Assembly: GCF_016808335.1 (NCBI RefSeq)
Contig: NC_053149.1
Coordinates: 40,502,118-40,566,117, forward strand
DNA: 64,000 nt
DNA from: Panicum virgatum
Taxonomy: Eukaryota > Streptophyta > Magnoliopsida > Poales > Poaceae
Direction: 5' to 3'
This document shows positions 11,962 through 23,653 of this stretch, in pieces (the stretch's first letter is position 1; every line of letters begins with the position of its first letter). The notes under the pieces were generated by a model. That model was given only the letters and a program-made list of their open reading frames with translations, ran no database searches and was not told the DNA's origin. A program made the position numbers and the translations under genes.

Positions 11962-14900
11962 GAGGAGGCGTCAAGGCGAGAAGAAAAGAAACATCACGAC
12001 AAGAAGCGATATACTGTAGAATGAAATGAAGTGTCGCCCGCAAGGATGCTAGTGAACGCATGGGCCTTTGCCCTTTGGGCTGGTCGGATAGGCCTTCTTG
12101 GCTTCTTTTCTCCCTATCGGCTTGCACACATAGCACATGGGCTATTTCTTTTTTCCCTAGTGATCAAAAGATAAGGGGTACAAAAAAGTTTTTTTGGGGG
12201 GGGGGGGTCTATGCCCCCAGCCCCCCTCCCCCCAAGCTCCGCCACTGGCTGCAAGTAAAAGTCGCATGACCATTATCATTTTTCCAACTAATGTAGGTAT
12301 GTGCTTTCTGCTAAAGTTCGCAATCCACAAAGAACATTATCATTTTGGAGTAAAGAGTTATGACCAAAATACGAAGTACTATGAAAGCTGATTTCTGGAA
12401 GCAACGGTTCATCCGGTGATCACCGGTTACACCGGTGCTCAAACTTTGGTCAAATGAGATGATCTTCAAAAAAATCTTGTAGAGAATTTCACAAGCTTTC
12501 CATAGAGTACATGATCGTCGAAAATGGAGTTCGGAGTAAAGAGTTATATATGGCCAAAATATGAAGCACTGTGAAGCTGATTCCTTTAGCACGAACCCAC
12601 AGATCCAGATCGCCGGGTTGGATTGTTTTCCATGGAGGAAGATTCGAAGAGGGACGAGGACGACCAGGGCAGACACGGCAAAAGAGATGCTGCAAATGTA
12701 ACCAATTACCTCCGGGTTCGTCATGGCGGGCGGCTCCTGTCTGCTTTGGCTGAGGGCTGCGGGCTCTGCTGCGAGCTGCGGGCTCTGACCAGAATTTATA
12801 TAGGAGGCTCTGACCGGAATTGGTACCTAGAAGATATTGATTCCGAGGTGTAGGACTCTATAGGATATTTGATTCATGGGCATGTGCGCAGTCCAGCCGG
12901 CGCCTCAGCAAGTCTTGTCACTATCAACTCACTAGTAAGCATGGCGGTGCTAACACTACAGAAAAATTTGAGACATACAAAAACATTTGGTTGCATTGTC
13001 AAAAACATTTGGTTGCATACGAGGTGGCGTACTATAACAATTAGGTTCAATGGCGTACCAAAGGGCAGGAGAGGAGGCGTCAAGGCGAGCAGAAAAGAAA
13101 CATCACGACAAGAAGCGATATACTGTAGAATGAAATGAAGTGTCGCCCGCAAGGATGCTAGTGAACACATGGGCCTTTGGCCTTTGGGCTGGTCGGATAG
13201 GCCTTCTTGGCTTCTTTTCTCCCTATCGGCTTGCACACATAGCACATGGGCTATTTCTTTTTTCCCTAGTGATCAAAAGATAAGGGGTACAAAAAAGTTT
13301 TTTTTTTTGGGGGGGGGGGGGTCTATGCCCCCCGCCCCCTCCCCCAAGCTCCGCCACTGGCTGCAAGTAAAAGTCACATGAACATTATCATTTTTCCAAC
13401 TAATGTAGGTATGTGCTTCCTGCTAAAGTTCGCAATCCACAAAGAACATTATCATTTTGGCAACTAATGTTGGTATATATGTCCGTCTGGCAGCACATAG
13501 CTATCTACAAAGAACAATAATCCCCTTTGCCCCGTCATATAATATGCAAAGACACTAATATGCATAAACAGGTAGTTGCAAATGCTAGGGTGGTTGTAGA
13601 TCCGATAACCTCGGGGTTTCAATGATTGCCCAAGGATGGCATTGCTGCTGGCTGATGGATGAGTTTGCTAGCTAGGTTCAGTCGGGCGGGAGTTAATTTA
13701 TTGAAAGACACGAGCGAGAAAATGAGGGCCTGTCGAAGTCATCTGTGTAAGGAAAATGGCCCAATTAGGCCATTGTTTTGTGATTTTGGTGATTGAATAA
13801 CAACGCAATCAATGGGACTAATGAGTTTGTCAAGTAAACATTATTAGGTCCCAAGGATGAATACAAATCCCTAGCAAAACAAGAATTAAAGAAAGAACTC
13901 AAAGAAATGCTGAATTTGTTGAAGTTTTACATGAAATAGTAGCACCGGTTAAACTGATACATTAAATTGGTGCCCAAAAATGGATCTAATGACATGGACT
14001 TCTGGATATCCTTGTATAGATTTTCATAAGCTTTCCATAGAGTCCAAGATCATCAAAATTGGAGTTCGGAGCAAAACGTTATGACCAAAACATGAGAAAA
14101 CTGATTTCTGTGTGGCACCGGTTACACCGGTGCTCAAACTTTGGTCAAATGAGTTGATCTTCAGTAGAATCTTGTAGAGCATTTCACAAGGTTTCCATTG
14201 AGTACAAGATCATCAAAATTGGAGTTCGGAGTAAAGAGTTATGACCAAAATACGAAGTACTATGAAAGCTGATTTCTGGAAGCACCGGTTCATCCGGTGA
14301 TCACCGGTTACACCGGTGCTCAAACTTTGGTCAAATGAGATGATCTTCAACAAAATATTGTAGAGAATTTCACAAGATTTCCATAGAGTACAAGATCGTC
14401 GAAAACGGAGTTCGGAGTAAAGAGCTTTATATGGCCAAAACATGAAGCACTGTGAAGCTGATCCTTTTAGCACGAACCCACAGATCCAGATCGCCGGGTT
14501 GGATTGTTTTCCATGGAGGAAGATTCGCAGAGGGACGAGGACGACCAGGGAAGACACGGCAAAAGAGATGCTGCAAATGTAACCAATTACCTCCGGGTTC
14601 GTCATGGCGAGCGGCTGCTGTCTGCTTTGGCTGAGGGCTGCGGGCTTTGACCAGAATTTATACAGGAGGCTCTGACCGGAATTGGTACCTAGAAGATTTT
14701 GATTCCGAGGTGTAGGACTCTATAGGACTAGAAGATATTGATTCCGAGGTGTAGGACTCTATAGGATATTTGATTCATGGGCATGTGCACAGCCCAGCCA
14801 GCGCCTCAGCAAGTCTTGTCACTATCAACTCACTAGTAAGCATGGCGGTGCTAACACTACAGAAAAATTTGAGGCATACAAAAACATTTGGTTGCATACG

Positions 14901-17900
14901 AGGTGGCGTACTATAGCAATTAGGTTCAATGGCGTACCAAAGGGCAGGTGAGGAGGCGTCAAGGCGAGCGGAAAAGAAACATTACGACAAGAAGCGATAT
15001 ACTATAGAATGAAATGAAGTGTCGCCCGCAAGGATGCTAGTGAACACATGGGCCTTTGTCCTTTGGGCTGGTCGGATAGGCCTTCTTGGCTTCTTTTCTC
15101 CCTATCGGCTTGCACACATAGCACGTGGGCTATTTCTTTTTTCCCTAGTGATCAAAAGATAAGGGGTACAAAAAAGTTTTTTTTTGGGGGGGGGGGTCTA
15201 TGCCCCCAGCCCCCCTCCACCCAAGCTCCGCCACTGGCTGCAAGTAAAAGTCGCATGAACATTATCATTTTTCCAACTAATGTAGGTATGTGCTTTCTGC
15301 TAAAGTTCGCAATCCACAAAGAACATTATCATTTTGGCAACTAATGCTGGTATATATGTCCGTCTGGCAGCACATAGCTATCTACAAAGAACAGTAATTC
15401 CCTTTGCCCCGTCATATAATATGCAAAGACACTAATATGCATAAACAGGTAGTTGCAAATGCTAGGGTGGTTGTAGAGCCGATAACCTCGGGGTTTCAAT
15501 GATTTCCCAAGGACGGCATTGCTGCTGGCTGATGGATGAGTTTGTTAGCTAGGTTCAGTCGGGCGGGAGTTAATCTATTGAAAGACACGATCGAGAAAAC
15601 GAGGGCATGTCGAAGTCATCTGTGTAAGGAAAATGGCCCAATTAGGCCATTGTTTTGTGATTTTGGTGATTGAATAACAACGCAATCAATGGGACTAATG
15701 AGTTTGTCAAGTAAACATTATTAGGTCCCAAGGATGAATACAAAGCCCTAGCAAAATAAGAATCAAAGAAAGAACTCAAAGAAATGCTGAATTGGTTGAA
15801 GTTCTACATGAAATAGTAGCACCGGTTAAACTGATACATTAAATTGGTGCCCAAAAATGGATCTAATGACATGGACTTCTGGATATCCTTGTAGAGATTT
15901 TCATAAGCTTTCCATAGAGTCCAAGATCATCAAAATTGGAGTTCGGAGCAAAACGTTATGACCAAAACATGAGAAAACTGATTTCTGTGTGGCACCGGTT
16001 ACACCGGTGCTCAAACTTTGGTCAAATGAGTAGATCTTCAGTAGAATCTTGTAGAGCATTTCACAAGCTTTCCATTGAGTACAAGATCATCAAAATCGGA
16101 GTTCGGAGTAAAGAGTTATGACCAAAATACGAAGTACTATGAAAGCTGATTTCTGTAAGCACCGGTGATCACAGGTTACACCGGTGCTCAAACTTTGGTC
16201 AAATGAGATGATCTTCAACAAAATATTGTAGGGAATTTCACAAGCTTTCCATAGAGTACAAGATTGTCAAAAACGGAGTTCGGAGTAAAGAGCTTTATAT
16301 GGCCAAAATATGAAGCACTGTGAAGCTGATTCCTTTAGCAGGAACCCACATATCTAGATCGCCGGGTTGGATTGTTTTCCATGGAGGAAGATTCGAAGAG
16401 GGACGAGGACGACCAGGGCAGACACGGCAAAAGAGATGCTGCAAATGTAACCAATTACCTCCGGGTTCGTCATGGCGAGCGGCTCCTGTCTGCTTTGGCT
16501 GAGGGCTGCGGGCTCTGCTACGAGCTGCGGGCTCTGACCAGAATTTATACAGGAGGCTCTGACCGGAATTGGTACCTAGAAGATTTTGATTCCGAGGTGT
16601 AGGACTCTATAGGACTAGAAGATATTGATTCCGAGGTGAAGGACTCTATAGGATATTTGATTCATGGGCATGTGCGCAGCCCAGCCGGCGCCTCAGCAAG
16701 TCTTGTCACTATCAACTCACTAGTAAGCATGGCGGTGCTAACACTACAGAAAAATTTGAGGCATACAAAAACATTTGGTTGCATACGAGGTGGCATACTA
16801 TAGCAATTAGGTTCAATGGCGTACCAAAGGGCAGGTGAGGAGGCGTCAAGGTGAGCGGAATAGAAACATCACGACAAGAAGCGATATAAATGAAATGAAG
16901 TGTCGCCCGCAAGGATGCTAGTGAACGCATGGGCCTTTGCCCTTTGGGCTGGTCGGATAGGCCTTCTTGGCTTCTTTTCTCCCTATCGGCTTGCACACAT
17001 AGCACATGGGCTATTTCTTTTTTCCCTAGTGATCAAAAGATAAGGGGTACAAAAAAGTTTTTTTTGGGGGGTGGTCTATGCCCCCCGCCCCTCTCCCCCC
17101 AAGCTCCGCCACTGGCTGCAAGTAAAAGTCGCATGAATATTATCATTTTTCCAACTAATGTAGGTATGTGCTTTTTGCTAAAGTTCGCAATCCACAAAGA
17201 ATATTAACATTTTGGCAACTAATGTTGGTATATATGTCCGTCTGGCAGCACATAGCTATCTATAAAGAATAGTTATTCCCTTTGCCCCGTCATATAATAT
17301 GCAAAGACACTAATATGCATAAACAGGTAGTTGCAGATGCTAGGGTGGTTGTAGAGCCGATAACCTCGGGGTTTCAATGATTGCCCAAGGACGGCATTGC
17401 TGCTGGCGGATGGATGAGTTTGCTAGCTAGGTTCAGTCGGGCGGGAGTTAATTTATTGAAAGACACGAGCGAGAAAACGAGGGCATGTCGAAGTCATCTG
17501 TGTAAGGAAAATGGCCCAATTAGGCCATTGTTTTGTGATTTTGTTGATTGAATAACAACGCAATCAATGAGACTAATGAGTTTGTAAAGTAAACATTATT
17601 AGGTCCCAAGGATGAATACAAAGTCCTAGCAAAACAAGAATCAAAGAAATGCTGAATTGGTTGAAGTTTTACATGAAATAGTAGCACTGGTTAAACTGAT
17701 ACATTAAATTGGTGCCCAAAAATGGATCTAATGACATGGACTTCTGGATATCCTTGTAGATATTTTCATAAGCTTTCCATAGAGTCCAAGATCATCAAAA
17801 TTGGAGTTCGGAGCAAAACGTTATGACCAAAACATGAGAAAACTGATTTCTGTGTGGCACCGGTTACTCCGGTGCTCAAACTTTGGTCAAATGAGTTGAT

Positions 17901-18215
17901 CTTCAGCAGAATCTTGTAGAGAATTTCACAAGCTTTCCATTGAGTACAAGATCAACAAAATCGGAGTTTGGAGTAAAGAGTTATGACCAAAATACGAATT
18001 ACTATGAAAGCTGATTTCTGGAAGCACCGGTTCATCCAGTGATCACCGGTTACACCGGTGCTCAAACTTTGGTCAAATGAGATGATCTTCAACAAAATCT
18101 TGTAGAGAATTTCACAAGCTTTCCATAGAGTATAAGATCGTCGAAAACGGAGTTCGGAGTAAAGAGTTATATATGGCCAAAATATGAAGCACTGTGAAGC
18201 TGATTCCTTTAGCAC
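11962..18215. repeat. tandem array, period about 1.88 kb, of an LTR-flank chimera
   Basis: Head-to-tail units start at the shared phrase GAGGAGGCGTCAAGG: unit 1 at 11962-13070 (1109 bases, internally deleted), unit 2 at 13071-14949 (1879), unit 3 at 14950-16836 (1887) and unit 4 from 16837, which runs into the complete LTR at 17501. Each full unit holds a non-LTR module (CATGGGCCTTTG... to ...GTCATCTG), then the first ~0.72 kb of the LTR, then an abrupt junction after TTTAGCAC to CGAACCCACAGATCC and a GC-richer module with CCATGGAGGAAGATTCG (12630, 14511, 16379). Unit 1 lacks about 770 bases, with its deletion joined at TTTTGG/AGTAAAG. Units look about 97-98% alike by eye. Repeated small frames recur in each unit but match nothing I know. 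Confidence 0.85.
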
Positions 18216-19279
18216 CGGATAGACCGGTGCTAACAAAAAAAGCACCGGTGCAATCACTGTAGTATTGATCAGAGAGCATGTTTTTGGGTCCAGAAAGTTC
18301 CTTTAGCACCGGATAGACCGACGCTATCACAGGATACACCGGTGGTACCATATTCCAGCTGCAGAATTTGTCAGAAAGGGCCAATGACTAGTTCAAGCTA
18401 TTAGTGACCGGTTAGACCGGTGACAAGGCACCGGTCTAACCAGTGCTTGCGCAGAAATGCCCTCAACAGCTACAAACAGTTACTTTAAGTTTGTGGGCTA
18501 TATATATGGCTTCCCCCGGCCATTTTGGAGTTGCTGGAGTTACTAGAAGTCACATTCACACCCAATAACACCTCCAAGCCATCCAAGAGCATAGTGATCA
18601 AATCTTTAGTCCTTAGCACAATTTTGTGAGTGTTAGTGCTAGGTTAGCTCTTAAGTGAGTGAGAGAGAAAGGTGTTGTGCCTTGTGTTGTGGTTCTAGAG
18701 TGAACCAATATTGTATCTCAGTGTGCCGGCCCCTTCGAGCATTGGTGGCTCGCCGTCACGTCAACGACCCTCCGACTTGGTGTGGAGCGGCGTCGACACC
18801 CTTGTGCGGGGGACGTGGAGACCCCCAACCTTCTTGGTGAAGATCCTTAGTGGAAATCGGGATCAAGGTGACTGTGGTGACTCGGTGTCTCCGGGAGAGA
18901 CTTGATTGTCGAGAAGCAATACTCTTTGTGAGTGCTTCAATAACGTGGATGTAGGTGTGTCTTTGTGGCTAACCGAACCACGGGATAAATCCTTGTGTCA
19001 AAGAGTTTGCTTCCTCTCATCCCTCCTTTAAACTTCCGCATTTACGTATTGCAATCTTTGTGTGCCTTTACTTTCATAGAGTAGTTTCTTGATATGATTG
19101 GCTATAAGTTGCTAAACTCTTTTGGGATGAGAGTTTCACACTAGAAGAATCGTAGTTGCACATTGAGATAGCACGTTTTAGTTTAAGTTTTGTGCAAACT
19201 AATTGGAGCCGTAGGTTAAGGTTTTAAGTTGTCTAATTCACCCCTCACCTTCTTAGGCTAGAGTACCCGATTACTTTCA
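17501..19279 (+). mobile_element. solo LTR, 1.78 kb
   Basis: Begins TGTAAGGAAAATGGCC and ends ATTACTTTCA, so it has TG...CA borders. The 5-base flanks are ATCTG (17496-17500) and ATCTA (19280-19284), one mismatch apart. No primer-binding site follows the right end and no polypurine tract precedes the left, so this is a single LTR left by recombination. The 5' half contains many copies of a CACCGGTTA(N)ACCGGTG motif (for example 17860-17875, 18030-18060, 18405-18445). A TATATATAT near 18490 and the strongly T-rich 3' part fit the U3-R-U5 order of a plus-oriented LTR. Its first ~715 bases recur in the tandem array to the left. Confidence 0.8.
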
Positions 19280-19641
19280 ATCTAATGGTGAAGTTTCTTC
19301 ATGTGCTGCTGAGATAGCATGTCATAGACTCTGTTGTCTGCTTGTTTGGATCAATGGTTAAGATATTAGCAAATTATATGTATACAATTCCAAGCTACTA
19401 GACTACAATATATATAAAAAAATAGAATATGTGCAATGTTGTTGCTCTCCTGTCAGCCTCATGTGATCTGGATATTAAATGAATAGAGTGTTTGCACGGA
19501 ATGGAAATATATATGGCTAAACTTGGAAGGTGTGGCTATACTTATAACATTTTTGTAAATACTAAAAAAAATATTCATGATACAATGTTTGATATGATAA
19601 TTACGTTTGGATCTTTACATGCTCGGTCTGCTTGCTCTCTA
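19280..19641. other. intergenic, nothing recognised
   Basis: AT-rich DNA between the solo LTR and a Stowaway element. No gene, repeat or terminus seen. Confidence 0.4.
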
Positions 19642-19951
19642 CTCCCTCCGTCCTGAAATATAAGACATTTTAGAATTTAAAATTTGTCTTCAAATATAAA
19701 ACATTCTAGATTGAAAGTGGATCCAACTATTTTAATTGTGCATTGTTTTTAGGTTTTTTTCAATAAAAAGACGTGCATGCATGCATGTGGAAAAGGTGCA
19801 TGGGGAAAGTGCATTCTACTTTAATTAGCACATATTTATTGACATAAATAGAGTCCCAATGCATAATAATTAGGAGTAGGAGAGTCTTTTCTACACAATC
19901 ATAATATGTTCTAAAAATTCTAAAATGCCCTATATTTTAGAACGGAAGGAG
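19642..19951. mobile_element. Stowaway (Tc1/Mariner-type) MITE
   Basis: The left end CTCCCTCCGTCCTGAAATA and the right end ...TATTTTAGAACGGAAGGAG are inverted repeats of the classic grass Stowaway terminus. TA dinucleotides flank both sides (19640-19641 and 19952-19953). Length is about 310 bases, with no coding capacity. Confidence 0.93.
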
Positions 19952-20295
19952 TAGTACTAACTAGGTTCGTTGTTGCTGTTCTGTGGGAATCGCACGCGTG
20001 GCATCTATCTCCGTCGTCGTCCACTCGTATGCGCGCGCGTCTGCAGCCTGCAAGGGTCCTGACGATAGCTACAAGCCAGCTAGCTACGTCGGTCAGTGAT
20101 TAATTAGCAGTACACGTTTCCAGGATGGCCTGGCTACTCCAACGGAAACGAGATTCAATTTGTAGCAACAAGAAAGTAACCTAAAGGACCAAAACGATTT
20201 CAGTCGTAATCAGCTCGTACGCTAGGGTAAGCTCGGAGTACGCATGCTTCTTTCCCCCCTCCCATCTTCTTTGGCAACAGTCGACGAGGGAAGAA

Positions 20296-22606
20296 TCTCT
20301 ATATACAAATCCTGGACCAAACCGCGGGCGCCTGATAGGGCCACGTCGCCCGTTAACCCTCTTGCCGTTGGATCCGGTCGTCATGCGATCTGGTCCGTCC
20401 AATACGGGTCGGTGCGGGCCTCTCGCCTGTTAAGCCACGAACCTGGGCGGCTAGCGAATCCTCGTGAACCCGCTTATCCATCCGTCTCTCTGCCCCGGCA
20501 CCGCACCACCTGCTCCTTCCTCCCTCCGCCTGCAGCCCGACCGCCGGCCACCGATTTCGTCTGCTCGGCATCGGCTCCCATATCCTTGCCGCAACCACTG
20601 CTTGCCTGGTTCCGCACCTTGCCTCACGCGGTCTCCAATTCGCCGGTTGCTGCCGCCATGGCCGTAGCTGCTCGCCACCTCCGGCTTCTCCCTGCCTCTC
20701 AGTCCCTCTCATCTCCCTCTACTTCGACGTTACCCGCGCTCGCCGACGATCTGGTTGCCCATCCTAGGCAGAAGCCATATTTGCTCGAACCTGCCAGCTT
20801 TGGCCGCTAGAGCTTGAGCAGAGCTCTTACATCACCTGTGCCGTCCGGTGTGCTGGCTCGGCACTCAAATCGATCTCTTCGGATAGGTCGCCACCACCAA
20901 CCACCGCTCGCCCGACGGACCTCCGTCACTACCTCTACCCTTCCCTTCCCTCCCCGTCGCTCTCTCTTCCCACCAGAAACAGATTTGTCGGCCGCAGTCT
21001 CACCACAACTTTTTCCTAGACCAAATAAAATTCCCCATTCACATAGCTTGAGCTTTTCCCCACCCAGAGTTGCCAAGCCTGGTTCCCCCATCCCCCTCCA
21101 TCAGCCCGTCACTGCCTCCACAACGACGGCGCCCACGCCATCCTCTGCCATCGGATCCCAATTCGGTGTCTTTAGCCATGCTGATAGCATTATTGTCCAA
21201 AACTGCCACCATGCCAGTGGAGTCTGCGGCGCACCACCAAGGGAAGTGTTGATTTGGAGCTGTTCAAGCTTGGGCTCGGCGTGCAGTCCCGTGGAGACAA
21301 TGGTGGTTGCTCCCGCTGCAATTCAATCTTCTGCTTTTCATCAAGGCCTCACTCATGGGCGATGCACACCATGTGCTCGATGATTTGCCTCTGCAGCGCT
21401 TTCAATTGCTACTGAGTTCTTCCTGATGAAAGAAACAAATATGAAGCAGGGAAATTCAGACTACTATCATTGCCTAAGGTAGCAGTGCTTAGATATGAAT
21501 TTAAGTTTCGAATTTTTCAAGCAGATGGTACTTGAACATAGTCAAACAACACTAAAGTTCATAGCAAACCACATACTGGGCAATATTTTTTTTATACTCT
21601 GTGATTAAGCTAACCATATGCATTTGTGACGTATTATAAAGCTTAGGACTGTTCGCCTCTGCACACCATCTCCCATTGATGATATATGATTACATTCAAT
21701 TTAAGATAATGGTAGCAATCAAGCTGATGTACTTTCTGTGCAAGGGGACACCATAATGTTGATGGCTGAACCTCTTCTGTAATCAGCTTGTTGCCATTTC
21801 TTTTCTTTATTTCTTTATCTTCCACTTTGTTCTTATCTGTTCCAATATACCTTGTTTATTTAATCCCTCTAATTATTTTATTTGAGCTATCTGCGTTAGA
21901 GCTGTAACATATACATGGTTATCTCACTTTCTTTCATTGATTTGTATTATTACTATTTCTTCAGTCAAAATAAATTTAGATTGTGGCCTACCCTCTTTGT
22001 TCCTGCAGGATCACATAAGACAGTCCTTTTAAGCAGTTGTGTTTACAACATTTAGGTTCTTATATTTGTTTTCTACGAAATTAATGGCATCTAAAGTAAT
22101 GATGTGCAGCTCATACCTGCTTTGTATTTCCTATAAGCAATAGATGTGTTTTTTGATAGACCATTCAAACTTATCCAACTATGTAAAAGTTACACTGAGG
22201 TAAATTAGTTGTCATTCTCTTTCTTTGAAAACATATACAACCTTTTACTATATTTGCCACTCATACATAGGCCACAATCTTATATGCCTAACATAATCCA
22301 AATTGGTCCACTAGAAATTTTTATTATTGTCTTACCAAATGCAATACGGTGTAAATGCGCATGTTTATGAACAAGATCAGTGGGCTCAATAATATTTTGA
22401 TACAAAAGTTTTAAACAAATTACAGATATTATTAATTGTGATTTCCTGTTTATTCATATTAGCAATTCCAATGCTTGTGCACTGATATTTTCTCACCGTC
22501 AATGCTGCAACCTTCCATGTGTTGCACTTCCGCCGAGAGGCAAACACCAAATTCTACACTGGCCCGATCCAATGTAAGGCGCGGCAACGCCGCGCTGTGT
22601 GTCTAG
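20296..22606 (+). mobile_element. non-autonomous Helitron with 3' hairpin
   Basis: Starts TCTCTATATACAAATCC after an A and ends CTAG before a T, the A^T insertion and TC...CTAG borders of Helitrons. Just inside the 3' end, 22579-22595 forms a perfect hairpin: stem GCGCGGC, loop AAC, stem GCCGCGC, followed by seven bases and CTAG. No Rep/helicase frame is present in its 2.31 kb. The first ~1.1 kb is GC- and CT-rich and looks like captured or regulatory DNA. Its overlapping frames (20244-21383) have no domain I recognise. The rest is AT-rich. Confidence 0.85.
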
Positions 22607-23249
22607 TTAATACTATTGCGAATCTTATCTTGTTTTTGACCCTGCTGGATGGTGGATAGTAGATTGAGACGCGTCAACCAAACCAACCGCGCTGGGGATG
22701 AGACCGCCGGCCGTTCCAATGCAAAAAAAAAAACCCCTGTTCCATCCGTGTGTTTGGTTGGGTTGGGCGAGAGAGCAGCGAACTAATTGTACTAATAAGC
22801 AGCAGACTGATCTCGATCATCGTAGGCTTACAGTTCTACTCTTCCGGTCCAGCTGTAGTGCATGCCCAGCCGCTGCAGACTCGATGCTCTATCGATCAGC
22901 TAGCAAACTTGCGTGTCGTGTCGCATTATTCCATTTATCAGCCCTGCCGGAACGTACAGCCATGTCGTCGGCCCGGCGTACCACCTATCGGCGGCGGCCT
23001 TAATTCCTTTCCAATATATCTACCGGCGGATCATACATGCATATATATCGGAGCAAATTAAGAACGAAAGGGCGGCCGCCAAGCAATGCAAGATAGATCA
23101 GGTGGGGTGACTCTGCTCTGGGAATAATTAATGGAAGACGGCTAGCCGGCCGGCGGGCCGGGGTCGGGCGCGGTACTACTGGCAGCTAGCTCATCCACCG
23201 GATCGTAGTAACAGAGAGCGGTGGGCACCTGCGCGAGGCAACCCGTGCC
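22607..23249. other. intergenic, nothing recognised
   Basis: Mixed-composition DNA with short frames that match nothing I know. The stretch 23140-23250 is rich in GCCGG runs. No element termini were found except those of the neighbours. Confidence 0.4.
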
Positions 23250-23653
23250 TAGGGATGAAAGTGGTAATCTGAACTGTTAGAACAAATTTAATATTTTAAA
23301 ATAGATATGTATAAAATTGGATGGTGATCATTTCTTATATTATCAAGCACATTATTACAAATAAGAATAAAATTTTGCATAAATTATTTTATGCATTATT
23401 TGCTCCCTATAACAAAAAAAAGTGAAAAAAATACCGAATTTGTTTCCGAATCCATACCGAATTTTATATCTATCATTTGAGAAAATATAGGATGAATTTG
23501 AGGTTTACCTTTTATGAATCTTTACAAGCTCAATGCTCAAAACAAGAATACAAATTTGTATACAAAATTCTATATCCTATTTATTCGCAATCAAAGAAAA
23601 ACGACCAAAAAACTGATTACCGAATAATTACCGTTTCCGACCGTTTTCAACCC
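23250..23653. mobile_element. probable hAT-type MITE
   Basis: The left end TAGGGATGAAAGTGGTAA and, read inward from the right, GGGTTGAAAACGGTCGG resemble the inverted ends of grass elements that begin TAGGGATGAAAACGG. The flanking 8-base sequences are CCCGTGCC (23242-23249) and GCCGTGCC (23654-23661), 7 of 8 matching, which fits a hAT target duplication. The 404-base interior is AT-rich. Confidence 0.7.

Noticed and set aside
11720..17207. Recurring small frames in the tandem array, such as the one starting MLCVQADREKRSQEG
   Set aside because: They repeat because the DNA repeats; their lengths change with indels between units, and nothing resembles a known protein.
20244..21383. 188- and 189-residue frames in the Helitron
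   Set aside because: Pro/Ser-rich, with no domain, no splice context and no promoter that I can defend.
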